Shown here in pieces: positions 54,312-64,000 of a stretch of 64,000 nucleotides of DNA (its first letter is position 1; every line of letters begins with the position of its first letter). Source of the stretch: Adiantum capillus-veneris (Eukaryota; Streptophyta; Polypodiopsida; Polypodiales; Pteridaceae); NCBI GenBank assembly GCA_014529385.2, contig CM043966.1, forward strand, positions 92,575,087-92,639,086, read 5' to 3'. A program made the position numbers and the translations under genes. The notes beneath the pieces are model-generated. The model was given only the letters and a program-made list of their open reading frames with translations, had not been told where the DNA came from and did no database searches.

Positions 54312-56117
54312 ATCGTTTCATGAAACCCTTCAGTTTACAAGACTGAAACCCCTAAACTATTGTGAATGGATGAATGTCTAGCAGGATTTGCTAATTGGAC
54401 GACAGAAGAAGAAGAGCTCCGAGCACAACTAGACGAACTCCGCATCTCCATCGAAGCTCGAGTGCCAGGCGTAACGGTAATCGATTTGCAGTGGGAGAGT
54501 CAACCAACACGCCAAACCCAGTGGATATACATTGGCCAGGTGCCAAGAAGAAGAAGGAGAAGGTCGAAACCATGTCCGCAACCTACAACCAACCCACAAC
54601 AACAAAATGGAAGGAGCTCTACACAATAGAGAATCAACACTATTCTACTTTGAGAATCGGGTAACTCAAGTCACAGAGGTAATTATCACAGTCAGTTTTC
54701 AAGTCGCACCTGATGCTGCAGCATAGATAACGGAATCATTGGCTCACACTCTCACTAGAGAAACTAGGGATCTTTCGAGTTTGTTTCAGGAAAGAACACC
54801 ACCCTCTCCCACAAGCTTGGACAGTGACTAAGCACCTCTAAGCTTCACATGAATCAGTACAACCTACCTCAAAACAGATCACACATACCAACACGTGTAC
54901 ACTCAATCAAGGTAATACTGGATTTGAAGGCTCACTACCAGCATGTCATTGACACCATGCTGGGTGGGGAGCGATTTTTTGAGGTTCTGGCATCAGATCA
55001 ACCATTTGTCCTACCTTTGGTACAAGGCAATGTACCGTTTGAAGTTTTAATCTATGTCCTAGTATAAGAGGGTATACACGCCTCCTTGTAAAGAAGAAAA
55101 AAACTTTTTCAAGTTAAGCAGTGTGTCTTTCTAGCTCTCTCTCAGTAATCATGGCAAGTGTAGCATTTCCAACATTTAAAGGAAAGAAGGGGGAGGATTT
55201 GGTCAGACTTCCTAGATGACTTTGAAGTAGCATGTGTAGTGAGCAACAAAGATACGGATGAATCCCGGGTTAGAATCTTTAAGCATCTCATGAAGCTAGA
55301 AGCTAGATCATAGTACAATGCACTTCCACAAGCAACCAAGGATGACTGGGAACCCTTAAAACCCGCTTTTAAGAGGCGCTTTGGGGAAGGTATCACTTCA
55401 GAAAAGTTGTGGGACAAGTTGAGAGACTTGAAGCAGGAGGGTCTTTTAGAATATGCCACCTATGAGTCCAAATTTGTGGATTTGTGGGAACGGTGGGTTG
55501 AGTCACTGGCAAGGGGGGAAGCTGCACCCGATTTTCTAAAAAAATATCGGTTCACGCATGGCATATGGCCGCTTCTCAAGGAGAAGGTGAAAGGTAGATT
55601 CCCGGCTACGTACGAGTTAGCCGTTGAGATTGCTCGCCTTAAGGACAAGAAGCTGCGAATGAAAGCCAAAGAAACCGAGTCAATAGAAACAGCAACAACA
55701 CGTCGACCAGCAACTACGACAACCACCATTCCACCACCACCATCGGCTCTTGGGGTAAGAGATGACCAACAAGATATGTTGGCCCATATTACTGACCAAC
55801 TACAGAATTTTTCTGTCCACTTAATACAACAAGGGAGGATTCAAGAAAGAGATCAAGACCCTGGAAGAGCACGACGACAAAACAGGGAGTATCATTGCTA
55901 CAACTGCGGAGAAGACGGTCACGGTATGTACTACTGTCCCAAACCACGACAAAACTATAATAGAGGAGGTAGGAGGAACCAATTGTCACCCCCTAGAGAA
56001 AGAACACCCCCACCCCGAGCACCAACCCCACCAACACAAATTCTACGTCCACCCAGACACCACTACAAGCATCCATTCCACCTCTTCCACCAGCCCCACC
56101 ACCTGATCGCCCTGTAA
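54312..56117 (+). pseudogene. Element C gag region, broken
   Basis: An N-terminal frame starts at 54,366 (MDECLAGFANWTTEEEELRA) and stops at 54,629. The capsid-like part starts near 55,151 (MASVAFPTFKGKKGED), shifts frame near 55,197, has a stop near 55,312 and is open at 55,407-56,117 (DKLRDLKQEGLLEYATYESK, FTHGIWPLLKEKVKGRFP). The zinc knuckle CYNCGEDGHGMYYC near 55,901 has all four ligands. A proline-rich linker follows, with a further frame change near 56,035 leading into pol. Expected role: particle assembly and RNA packaging. With three or four lesions this copy would need help in trans. Confidence 0.82.
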
Positions 56118-58003
56118 ACATCATAAGGCTAGAAGAGAAAGGAAAAGCCGTAGTAGTGGATCCACCCAGAGCAAAGGAGAGGGACAAGGGTAAGGAGAAG
56201 GTAACCTTTTTAGAACCACTTGAAGCCATGACTGTGAAAAGAGCTAGGAGGGAGAAGGCTACACAATCAGATGATGAGAGAAGCATGAGAGGAGAAACTA
56301 GCAAGAGGCCATCCAGGCCACGACGAAAATTGGGCATCACCAACTTCCAGCTAGGGGAAAGTTCTAAGCCCTATGATCTAACATTGGATGTGGCAGAGCA
56401 AGGACCGAAGATTACATGGCCACAACTGCTACATCTTGTACCTAAAGTAAGGCGACAATGGTCTAAAATGGTAAGTACAAGACGCTCCAAAACAAAGGTA
56501 GCCGGAGCAATTTCGGGATGCAACATGGATGACATCCTTCCAATTGTCGACGTAAACATAAAAGGAAAGAGGGTTGGAAACACCTACATTGATGGAGGTG
56601 CACAAATCTGTGTAATGAGCGAAGCTATGATGCTTCAATTAGGGCTCGAGGTTGACAGGCCTTCTCCATGCAAGGCAAAGATGGCAAACAACGCAAAAGT
56701 AAAGTGTGTGGTTGTGGTAAGTGCCGTGAAAATCAAAGCTTTCAACACTGAGGTAGAGGTAGATGTTTTTGTAATGCCTACTAAGGGGGAGGGCTATCCA
56801 CTAATTTTGGGAAGGCCATGGTTGATGGCCATGAAAGCAAAACAGGACTGGGGTACTGGCCTTCTACGCAGGACCGGTAAGAAAGGGGAGACAATCTACT
56901 ACGACATGAGGATTGGCAAGCAGAAGCAAATGAATCTGGAAACATCGGCAGATGAAACCACTAGCGAATCTTCCAGTTCTGAGGAGGAGACCACACCCAC
57001 CGACGAAAGTGACAGTTCCATTGATGTGATGGGTATCATTATGAAGGATCCACAAAGGGTAAGCACAACTGGTGATCCATCACCAAAAGGACAACCCAAT
57101 GAAGAGGAGAGCAAATCACCTGGCCTAGGAGGAAGTAGGTTGAAGGGTATGTTGTCTACGGAATTAACACTTGAGGAGAAAGATAGTTTTTTGCAAATGT
57201 TGATGGGATTTCCTAACCTGTTCATTGACAACTATGAAAGAATCACAGGCATTACAGTGGTGGAACATCATATTAAGCTGAAGGAAGGGGTAAAACCAGT
57301 TGTGCAAAAGCTACGACGACTGGGGGTAATACAAGAAAAGGCACTCTTGGCCGAGGTAAGGAAATTGCTGGAGGCGGGATTCATCTATCCTTTAGAAAAC
57401 TTAGAATGGGTGTCACCCGTAGTGGTGACGCCTAAAAAGAATGGTAAGTGGAGGGTCTGTGTTGACTACAAACCACTAAATGCAGCTACAAAGAGAGACC
57501 ACTTTCCTCTCCCTTTCTTGGATGAAATTCTGAATAAAGTAGCGGGTTTTGAATGCTATACCGTCTGTGATGGTTATTTTGGATACTTTCAAATACGCAT
57601 AGCCTTGGAAGATCAGCTAAAAACCACTTTTATCACGCCATGGGGTTGTTTTGCATACAGGGTTATGCCATTTGGTCTCACAAATGCACCTACCACATTC
57701 CAAAGATATGTCACATATGTTTTTCAACCGTTCTTTGGAACATCCATAAGAGTGTTCATTGATGATTTTTGTATATATAGCTCCCGTATTTCACATTTAG
57801 AAAAGGTAACTGAAGGTTTGGCCAGGTTGCAGAGCCTAGGCGGGCAATTAAATGTGGATAAATGTCACATTGGGGAGAGTAAAGTCATTCTACTAGGCCA
57901 TGAAATTTCAGGAAGAGGTATCAACGCCGACCCAAGTAAGGTGTCCGCACTCATAGCCCTACCTTCACCAACGACCGCACGTCAACTGGTCTCTTTTCTA
58001 TAG
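56118..58003 (+). pseudogene. Element C pol part 1: protease and reverse transcriptase
   Basis: Open frame to a TAG at 58,001-58,003. Aspartic protease: YIDGGAQICVMSEAMMLQLG near 56,587 with LILGRPWLMAM near 56,802. RT: VKPVVQKLRRLGV, WVSPVVVTPKKNGKWRVCVD near 57,410, GYFGYFQIRIALEDQLKTTF, VMPFGLTNAPTTFQRY, F-I-D-D at 57,755-57,766, LGHEISGRGI. All RT motifs are intact. The TAG falls in the connection just before KVRYLSRFIHLLSQL. Confidence 0.9.
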
Positions 58004-59617
58004 AAGGTGAGGTACTTAAGTAGATTCATACATCTACTATCACAACTTGTTCTACCACTGCAACAACTCACTCAAAGATCAACTTTCACTTGGGATGAGG
58101 AAAGTGAACATCACTACAACAAGGTAAAGGAGGTCTTAGCCACTCTGCCAACTATCTCACCACCTAAGTGGGATGAAAAATTCTATGTCACCTCAAGTGT
58201 TGGTGATGACTCATTGGGGGTTGTGCTACTCCAAAAGGATACGACGACATCTTTCATGAGGCCAATCTACTTCTCTAGTCGAATGATGACAGCAGCAGAG
58301 AAAGGTTTTACCCATGTGGAACACTTAGTCCTAGCTCTTAGATTTGCAGCTACAAAGTTTAGGTCATATTTGCTGCCTAAGCAATTTGTGATTCTAACCA
58401 CGGATGAAATATTTCCCTATGTTGTACAACACATGGATGTGTCTGCTAGAATTACTAAATGGCTAGTTCGTCTGCAAGAGTTTGACTACACGGTACAGGT
58501 AGAAAGCACGACAAGGGCAAGTTTGGGGGGACTCATGACCTACCAAGTCTTTGAAAGGAAGGAGAAGCAATCTAAGGAAGGAGAAGTCCGATTACCTCCA
58601 GTACCACCGATGGTAGAAGGAGCATACTCTCTCTACTTTGATGGAGCCTACAAGCGAGCGTCCGACAAAGCAGCTGCAGGCATAGTGGTCTTTGACGACA
58701 AAGGGAAAAAGGTATTTTCGTTGGGCCAATTGTTAGATTCACATTCTAACAATGAAGCTGAGTATGCAGCACTAACCAAGGGTCTACAATGGTGCGTCTC
58801 GCAAGGTGTACAATGCCTTAATGTATTTGGGGATGCTCTACTTCTGGTAAGGCAAGTAAATGGAGCATGGACATGCAAGAATCCTAGTTTAAGGACTCAC
58901 TTAAGTGGTGTAAAAACCTTGTTGGGTAAGTTTGAAGAAGTTCAAATACACCATATCCCAAGGGCTCAAAACCAAGAAGCAGATGCCCTAGCAAGTGAAA
59001 GACTACAGGAAGTGGTGGTTGGAGCAATAAAACTAAAGCTCCCTCTATTTCAAGGCAGTGATGCCTTGCCTGACATCATGCATTTTTTGGAAACAGGGGA
59101 ATGCCCATCAGATTTAACAAAGGAACAGAAGCAATGGCTGACGCGGAAGGCCACAAGGTATCGACTCATCAATGATGGTTTGTACTGTAAGGGTAAGGAC
59201 CAAATACTCTGGAAGGTCCCTCTCTCTCACGAAATCACGGGAGTAATTGCTAGCTGTCACGACGGGGTTTGTGATGGTCACTTTGCCCTAGACATAACAA
59301 GTAGGAAAATCTTGCAGGTAGGCTTCATATGGCCTAGCCTCAACCGTGATGTACACCATTGGTGCAAAACGTGTAAGTTGTGTCAAAAGGCTGGCACTAG
59401 GTCACTTATGCCTGAACCACAGACACCTATTCTCTCATATGGCCCACTTGAAAAATGGGGTATCGATGCCATTGGGCCATTACCTAGGGCCAACTCAGGA
59501 AAATTCTACATTATCATGGGGGTCGACTACATGACTAGATGGGCAGAGGCTACAGCCACCACTAGAATCACAGCAGTAGAGGTAGCTAAATTTATCACCT
59601 TTAGAGATCATCTCTGA
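58004..59617 (+). pseudogene. Element C pol part 2: RNase H, archaeal-type RNase H and integrase start
   Basis: Same frame as part 1. First RNase H, about 58,080-58,560: the usual TDAS start is FYVTSSVGDDSLG (first Asp lost) and the ADALSR end is absent, so it is probably a structural connection domain. Second RNase H, about 58,620-59,000: YFDGAYK, NNEAEYAAL, VFGDALLL and QEADALASE give an intact D-E-D-D set, as in archaeal or plant RNase HI type domains of Tat elements. Integrase: CHDGVCDGH...CKTCKLCQK zinc module near 59,255-59,390 and GIDAIGPLPRANSGKFYIIM near 59,460. The frame ends after FITFRDHL by a one-base shift near 59,600. Confidence 0.9.
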
Positions 59618-60374
59618 TAGAGGGCCAGGTTTCAGAGTAGACTTGGTAGGAGAATTAATGCAGAAACTGGGCATTACAAGGAGGCACTCTTCACCATATT
59701 ACCCTCAATGTAATGGCCTAGTTGAAAAGGTAAATGGAATGGTTTCTAAAATTATTACCAAGCAGGTAAACAATCATCTTGGAGACTGGGATAAGTATCT
59801 ACTACCAGCTTTATGGGCCTACAGAACTTCATTTCGTACATCCTTGGGATTCACACCGTATCATCTAGTATTTGGTAAAGAAACAATCTTGCCCATTGAA
59901 GTGCAACTACAAAGTCTCAGAGTAATGGCAAGCCAGCTTCAACAGCCCAACATGCATTTGAGAGATCACATCATCAACTTGGAAAGATTGCAGTTGGACA
60001 GAGAAGAAGCAATAAATTATTATGCAGCACAAGCAGAGCATAGACGGCTTAGCTTTAACGAGCATCTCCGGAAAAAAGAATTGAAGAAAGGAATGTTGGT
60101 GCTCCGCTATGACAATCGCTTCGCAACGCGCAAGGATAAGAAACTCCTACTCCGATGGAAAGGTCCTTTCATCGTCAGGAAAAAGTATGCCAATGGAAGC
60201 TACCAGCTTATGGAGGCTGATGCAAAACTTCATAAAACCAGGGTAAATGGTTGGCGACTTAAACCTTATTTTCATCGATTTGACCAGGCTCCACCAATTG
60301 ACATTCCAGATGAGGACACACCATCAGCCGCCACCTCCGATGATAATGATCAAACAGATGAGCTAGAGACATGA
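59600..60374 (+). pseudogene. Element C pol part 3: integrase core end and C-terminal domain
   Basis: Starts in the new frame with ISDRGPGF (second catalytic Asp) near 59,608, then SSPYYPQCNGLVEKVNGMVS (catalytic Glu), WAYRTSFRTSLGFTPYHLVFG and a GPF-type module (LLLRWKGPFIVRKKY near 60,150; NGWRLKPYFHRFDQ). Stop at 60,372-60,374. The catalytic residues look intact; the shift separates the core. Confidence 0.88.
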
Positions 60375-60386
60375 ATGCCTCTAGCC

Positions 60387-60402
60387 AAAAGGGGAGGGCT
60401 AA
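60387..60402 (+). promoter_or_regulatory. Polypurine tract of element C
   Basis: AAAAGGGGAGGGCTAA immediately before the 3' LTR. Confidence 0.75.
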
Positions 60403-61951
60403 TGATGGGGGCTTTTCACAAGCCAAGCTCCCATACCCCTCTTCTCTCGTCCCCACCCCATGAAAACCCCCTCTTAGGGAGGGAGTGATAAAAGGCATTG
60501 GAAAAAGTAAGAAAAAAATAAAGTATGATTATGTCAATATATAAGAAAGGTAAAATAGGCCACCTCATGCCTGCGGGGTAGCCCATCCCCACCTTGCCTC
60601 CTTTTTCTTCACTGTTGTCCCGCCGGGTGTCCCTTTTCCTCTCCTCCACTCAAAAAGTCAACCCCCTCTCTCTTCCCCTTGTCCTTTCTCCTTTCTCTTT
60701 CCCCTCAAGCTACCCCACCTCTCACCAATAATGCATTATAACTCACCAATAATGCGCCCTAACTCACATGCAACTTACCATATCTTCCAAAATAGTATAC
60801 GCCACCCCCTCTTTCTCTATCCTATCATATCCCATGACCCAAATATCCCCCTCTCTCTCTAAAGGGCACCATGTCTCTTGTCTTGTAGCTAAATAACCTC
60901 CCCCACACTCACACACACTCAGTTTCACTGAAAAAGGTGCCCACAGACCCATCCCCACCCGGTGGTTACCTGATTTTTCTTGTGTTCACACACATCTGCA
61001 CACAGATTCACCTCTGAACACACTCCCCTCCCTCCCCTCTTGTAATTACTTTATTCTCCATGTCACCTCTCACTTTTTTTCATCAACCCATCTCTCTCTC
61101 TTAGTCTCTCTCTCATGAGACTGCAGTTTTGGCACATATACACACAGCCAGACAAGTGGGTCCCATAGTCACATGGCCTATGTAGATAATGATTTCTTCA
61201 TTTCTAAATTCTAGAATTTCTCCCCCCTCCTCCCCTATATAAAGAGGGGTCACCATCACACTAAAGACACACACCATCACCAAAGAGTACACTATGCAAT
61301 GTGTGTGCCTAGTGCACACACACACACACCCACACCATCACCATCACCGCAATCACCATGCTCGTCTTGAGCATGACCTCTACACCCTTGGGCTATGGAA
61401 GATGAAGGGAAACTAAATGAAGGATGATGGCCATAACCCTCGTGCGAGTCTTTGCCATCAACTCCCACCTATCCGCCATGTGCTCTACCACGCTCTCCCT
61501 TCTCATTCCCCTACCCTATGCTCCCCATTTCATCGCCTTATTCTCTAAATAAAGCTTGAGGTTTTGTGAGTATGTTTTCTTGCAATGTTTTTCCCATGTG
61601 AGGTGTGCGGAATCGCCACCTAGTCTTGTGTTTGGAGTGAGCTTGTGTATGTGTGAAGGGTGTGCGGATTCGCCATCCTTTTGTGGTGCCTAAGTACTAA
61701 GCCGCTATACCCCCTCCCTCACCCTCTCTCTCTCTCTCACTTGATCTCATTCCCTTTCTTCTTCATCATTACTCCCAAGCATCCATCTCTCTTGGATGAA
61801 AACTTTGTTATGGTGGTGTGTTGTTTGCGTCCTAGCCGCTAAAGCTAGGTGGTGCCCCCTGTTTGCTTTACCATGACAGGCTCGAAGCGCGCCATTTGGT
61901 CCCCGGTGTTTTAGAGGCCGTCGGGGTTCGGGGTTCGCTCATCTCCTGTTA
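60403..61951 (+). repeat. 3' LTR of element C
   Basis: 1549 bp, same length as the 5' LTR. Its last 15 bp (61,937-61,951) differ from the 5' LTR at 6 positions and end TTA instead of TCA. Confidence 0.93.
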
Positions 61952-62956
61952 GTGCACTCTGCACTAAAAGCCCATTCTGCATCAACATTAGCAACATAGT
62001 CTCCTTTGACAGAAGACTCAACAATGGCTGCATTTGTAGTGGAACCAGCATTTGCATTGGAACCACCCTCTTTCTTCTTAGCCTCTTTGGCCCTCAACTT
62101 AGGACACAACTTGATCAAGTGATCATTAGCTTTACAATAATGGCAACGCATTTTCTTTTTGTCCTCATCACCAGAATTTACAGAGGAATTTCTGTCAGCA
62201 GAAGCATTAGGAACATAATTTTTGCCACTCGCAGCAGAACCATAAGAAGTGGTTGCATTGATGTTACCACCCTTTCTTCAAGAAGCAATAAAAGCCTGTT
62301 CAATTGCACGCTACCTAGTCCTGTTTTTTCTGGAAAGTAACTCTTGCAACAGCAATGTGCATAATGCATCAAACTTGACAACTTCAGGATTTCCTTGGGT
62401 CATAAGTCTCCAAGTACTAGCAAAAGTCTGGTAAGAATCTGGTAAGGCATCAAGAACAGTCTGCACAAGGGAACTGTCTGAAATGACTTCTCCTGCAGAA
62501 ATAAGTTGCTCATTGATATCCTTGACACTAGCAAGGAAAGTGTCCATATCATCTTCCTCATGCATAATCTTCGACTCCAACTCTTTACGCTGCAAAGAAA
62601 TTTTAGCCTCGTTGCAGCTTGCATAAAGACCAACCAAAATAACCCAAGCCTGTTTTGCAGATTTTGCTAAACGGATATGAGGAACAATGGTGCGCTTCAC
62701 AGAAAACGCAATCAATGCATGAGCCTGTGCATCCTTAACATCCCAACGAGCTTGTTCTGCCGTAGGCAAAACAACTCTAACAACAGCAATCCTTGCAGCA
62801 AGACCTGCAACATCCTCAACATCGCCTACATCCTCAGAACCAGGATGTACATCAATGCCCTGCACAATATTCCAGATGCCCTTTGACACAAGAATGTGTT
62901 GCATCATATAAGCCCACATAGGGTAATTGTCCCCATCCAACCTGTCCTCAGCAGCA
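61952..62956 (-). pseudogene. Copia element: gag (main part)
   Basis: Minus strand from AAEDRLDGDNYPMWAYMMQH near 62,950 through a UBN2-type gag (AKQAWVILVGLYASCNEAKI; DMDTFLASVKDINEQL; VLDALPDSYQTF) to a CCHC knuckle with all four ligands (CHYCKANDHLIKLC near 62,145-62,100). In-frame nonsense codons: TAG at 62,313-62,311 and TGA at 62,280-62,278. The N-terminus is separated by the solo LTR, the protease by element C. Confidence 0.88.
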
Positions 62957-63672
62957 TGTTAGGAAATAAGACGTAGCTAAATAGATAATTGAGTAGATTA
63001 CTTAATGGAGAGAGACAGATTTATATACATGAGATTATAGAGTAGAGAGAGAGAGAGAGAGAGAGAGAGTACACACGATATACGTGGTTCACCCAATGTG
63101 GGCTACGTCCACGGGAAAGCAGCCACTCAATGGCTTTAGTACTTCAAAACAAGAAGCAGTTTACAAAGGGATTATACCCTTAATGGAGCTCCTGCCTTGC
63201 TTCACTCTCACCACCTCACACTCACCTTGTTGCATCAACTTCACACTATGAAATGTGTGTAGAAATGGCCTCCTTATATAGGCCAAAAGGGCTGCCCTCT
63301 CTTATGAGAGACAGCCATGTGTAGCCGCCCTTGTGCGAATAAGTCAAAATCGGACCCTCCAATCCACCCATGTGTGGCCGCCCTTGAGAAGACAAGTCCG
63401 CCATTGAATTCGGCCACCGGCCACCGGCCATTGACTTTCGACCACCGGCCATCGGCAATTGACTACCGGCCACCGGCCAACCGATCGGTTGTTTTCCGAC
63501 CACTTTTCGGCCGTCGGCCGGCCATAATATTTCAGCGAAAAAAAAAGTCCCGGGGACCTCCGCCTCCGAGGCCTTTAAAGTTGCCCCTGATTCTTGTCCG
63601 TGAAAATTTTGGTTTCCGGTGAGTGATTTTCCTTCACGCACGATGGCTTCTTCTCATAATGGGGGCCTTACA
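62957..63672 (-). mobile_element. Solo LTR (716 bp) inserted in the copia gag
   Basis: Minus strand TGTAAGGCCCCC...TTTCCTAACA. TATA box CTATATAAGGAGG near 63,282-63,270, then the GTGGACGTAGCC...GTGAACCACGTATATCG block common near the ends of plant copia LTRs, and a (TC)n at 63,069-63,043. No PBS or PPT beside it. No clear target duplication. Gag coding sequence lies on both sides, so it interrupts the gene. Confidence 0.75.
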
Positions 63673-63771
63673 AATGTGCGCTTTTACCACAGAAAATTAC
63701 AAGGGTAAATCAGGCTCCATACTTAACACAGCAACCATCTTGAACACATCTGTGTTGTTGTTGTCAGCCAT
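63673..63771 (-). pseudogene. Copia element: gag N-terminus
   Basis: ATG at 63,771-63,769 (minus): MADNNNTDVFKMVAVLSMEP, TAA in frame after DLPL. It then continues readable as FSVVKAHI up to the solo LTR, after which AAEDRLDGDNYP resumes. This gives the start of the copia gag-pol. Confidence 0.72.
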
Positions 63772-64000
63772 GGTAAATGCTGCACCTGATGTGAAAACTG
63801 CCCGAAAATAGGATAAATGGAGCGGGAATAACACGTGCTATATAGCACAAACTGTAGAAGACTATAAGGCACCTGTTATGCAGAAAACAGCACTGACAAA
63901 ATTTCTGCACAAAATGACGAAATTGCCTGTGCAGACCTGCCTATAGTGGAAACGGAGGCCGAAATGAGCCCGAATCAAAAATCTGAGGAGACTAAGCTCT
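63772..64000 (-). other. Copia element 5' leader
   Basis: Non-coding sequence upstream of the gag ATG. The PBS and 5' LTR are not in the window. Confidence 0.5.

Larger units (their letters stand above)
52744..61951 (+). mobile_element. Element C: complete Ty3/gypsy Tat-lineage LTR retrotransposon (9208 bp)
   Basis: Two 1549-bp LTRs, PBS, gag with zinc knuckle, protease, RT, RNase H, a second (archaeal-type) RNase H, integrase and PPT, in that order. The additional RNase H between the first one and integrase is the mark of the Tat lineage. It is inserted in a copia element. GTGC (AGTGC if one LTR base is shared) flanks both ends (52,740-52,743 and 61,952-61,955). Joining the two flanks restores one copia reading frame. 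Confidence 0.93.

Noticed and set aside
52744-61951. Possible endogenous pararetrovirus
   Set aside because: LTRs, PBS, PPT and integrase are all present; pararetroviruses lack LTRs and integrase.

Overview
The window reads as nuclear DNA of a land plant. Spliced and pseudogenised plant genes (a family 1 UDP-glycosyltransferase and a PPR-type pseudogene) are scattered in a dense mass of LTR retrotransposons, a LINE, tRNA-derived SINEs and unusually many long (CT/GA)n and (GT/CA)n microsatellites. A LINE whose ORF1 looks more like animal ORF1 proteins than the usual zinc-knuckle plant L1 type, and the very heavy microsatellite load, make me suspect a fern or another lineage outside the well-annotated angiosperms. 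That is an inference, not a demonstration.

Layout. (1) 1-5.8 kb: 3' half of a decayed chromovirus (family B: RT, RNase H, integrase, chromodomain-like tail, 3' LTR), abutting the 3' end of a second LTR element (family D). (2) 6-8.4 kb: no recognisable gene, one tandem duplication. (3) 8.46-11.30 kb, minus strand: an intact-looking two-exon UDP-glycosyltransferase gene, 485 codons, whose intron holds a 5'-truncated LINE and long microsatellites. (4) 11.7-13.1 kb: SINE copies, a gypsy integrase fragment and a 50-bp inverted repeat. (5) 13.2-17.7 kb: 5' half of a second chromovirus B copy, cut in RT. (6) 17.7-23.55 kb: element A, a non-autonomous LTR element with one 662-codon gag-like ORF and no pol, sharing PBS, polypurine tract and a U5 hairpin with element C. 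(7) 23.55-24.9 kb: 5' end of a third B copy, minus strand. (8) 26.3-27.5 kb: diverged direct and inverted repeats. (9) 27.67-32.08 kb: a nearly full-length LINE embedded in (TC)n. (10) 32-39.5 kb: two SINEs, microsatellites, several B LTRs in minus orientation and the 5' end of a D element. (11) 39.5-49.9 kb: mostly featureless AT-rich DNA with a roughly 0.5-kb tandem repeat, an L1 RT scrap and a PPR pseudogene. (12) 49.9-64.0 kb: a minus-strand Ty1/copia element interrupted twice, by a 716-bp solo LTR and by a complete 9.2-kb Ty3/gypsy Tat-lineage element (C) with dual RNase H.

How the parts relate: host coding capacity is essentially the UGT. The rest records successive insertions. Element C is youngest (its two 1549-bp LTRs differ at 6 sites outside the last 15 bp), element A is older (about 18 differences in roughly 570 bp outside microsatellites), and B, D and copia are older still and full of nonsense and frameshift lesions. 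The LINE and the SINEs end in (TC)n tracts, and both LINE copies also begin in (TC)n, which suggests a microsatellite-associated retroposition system.
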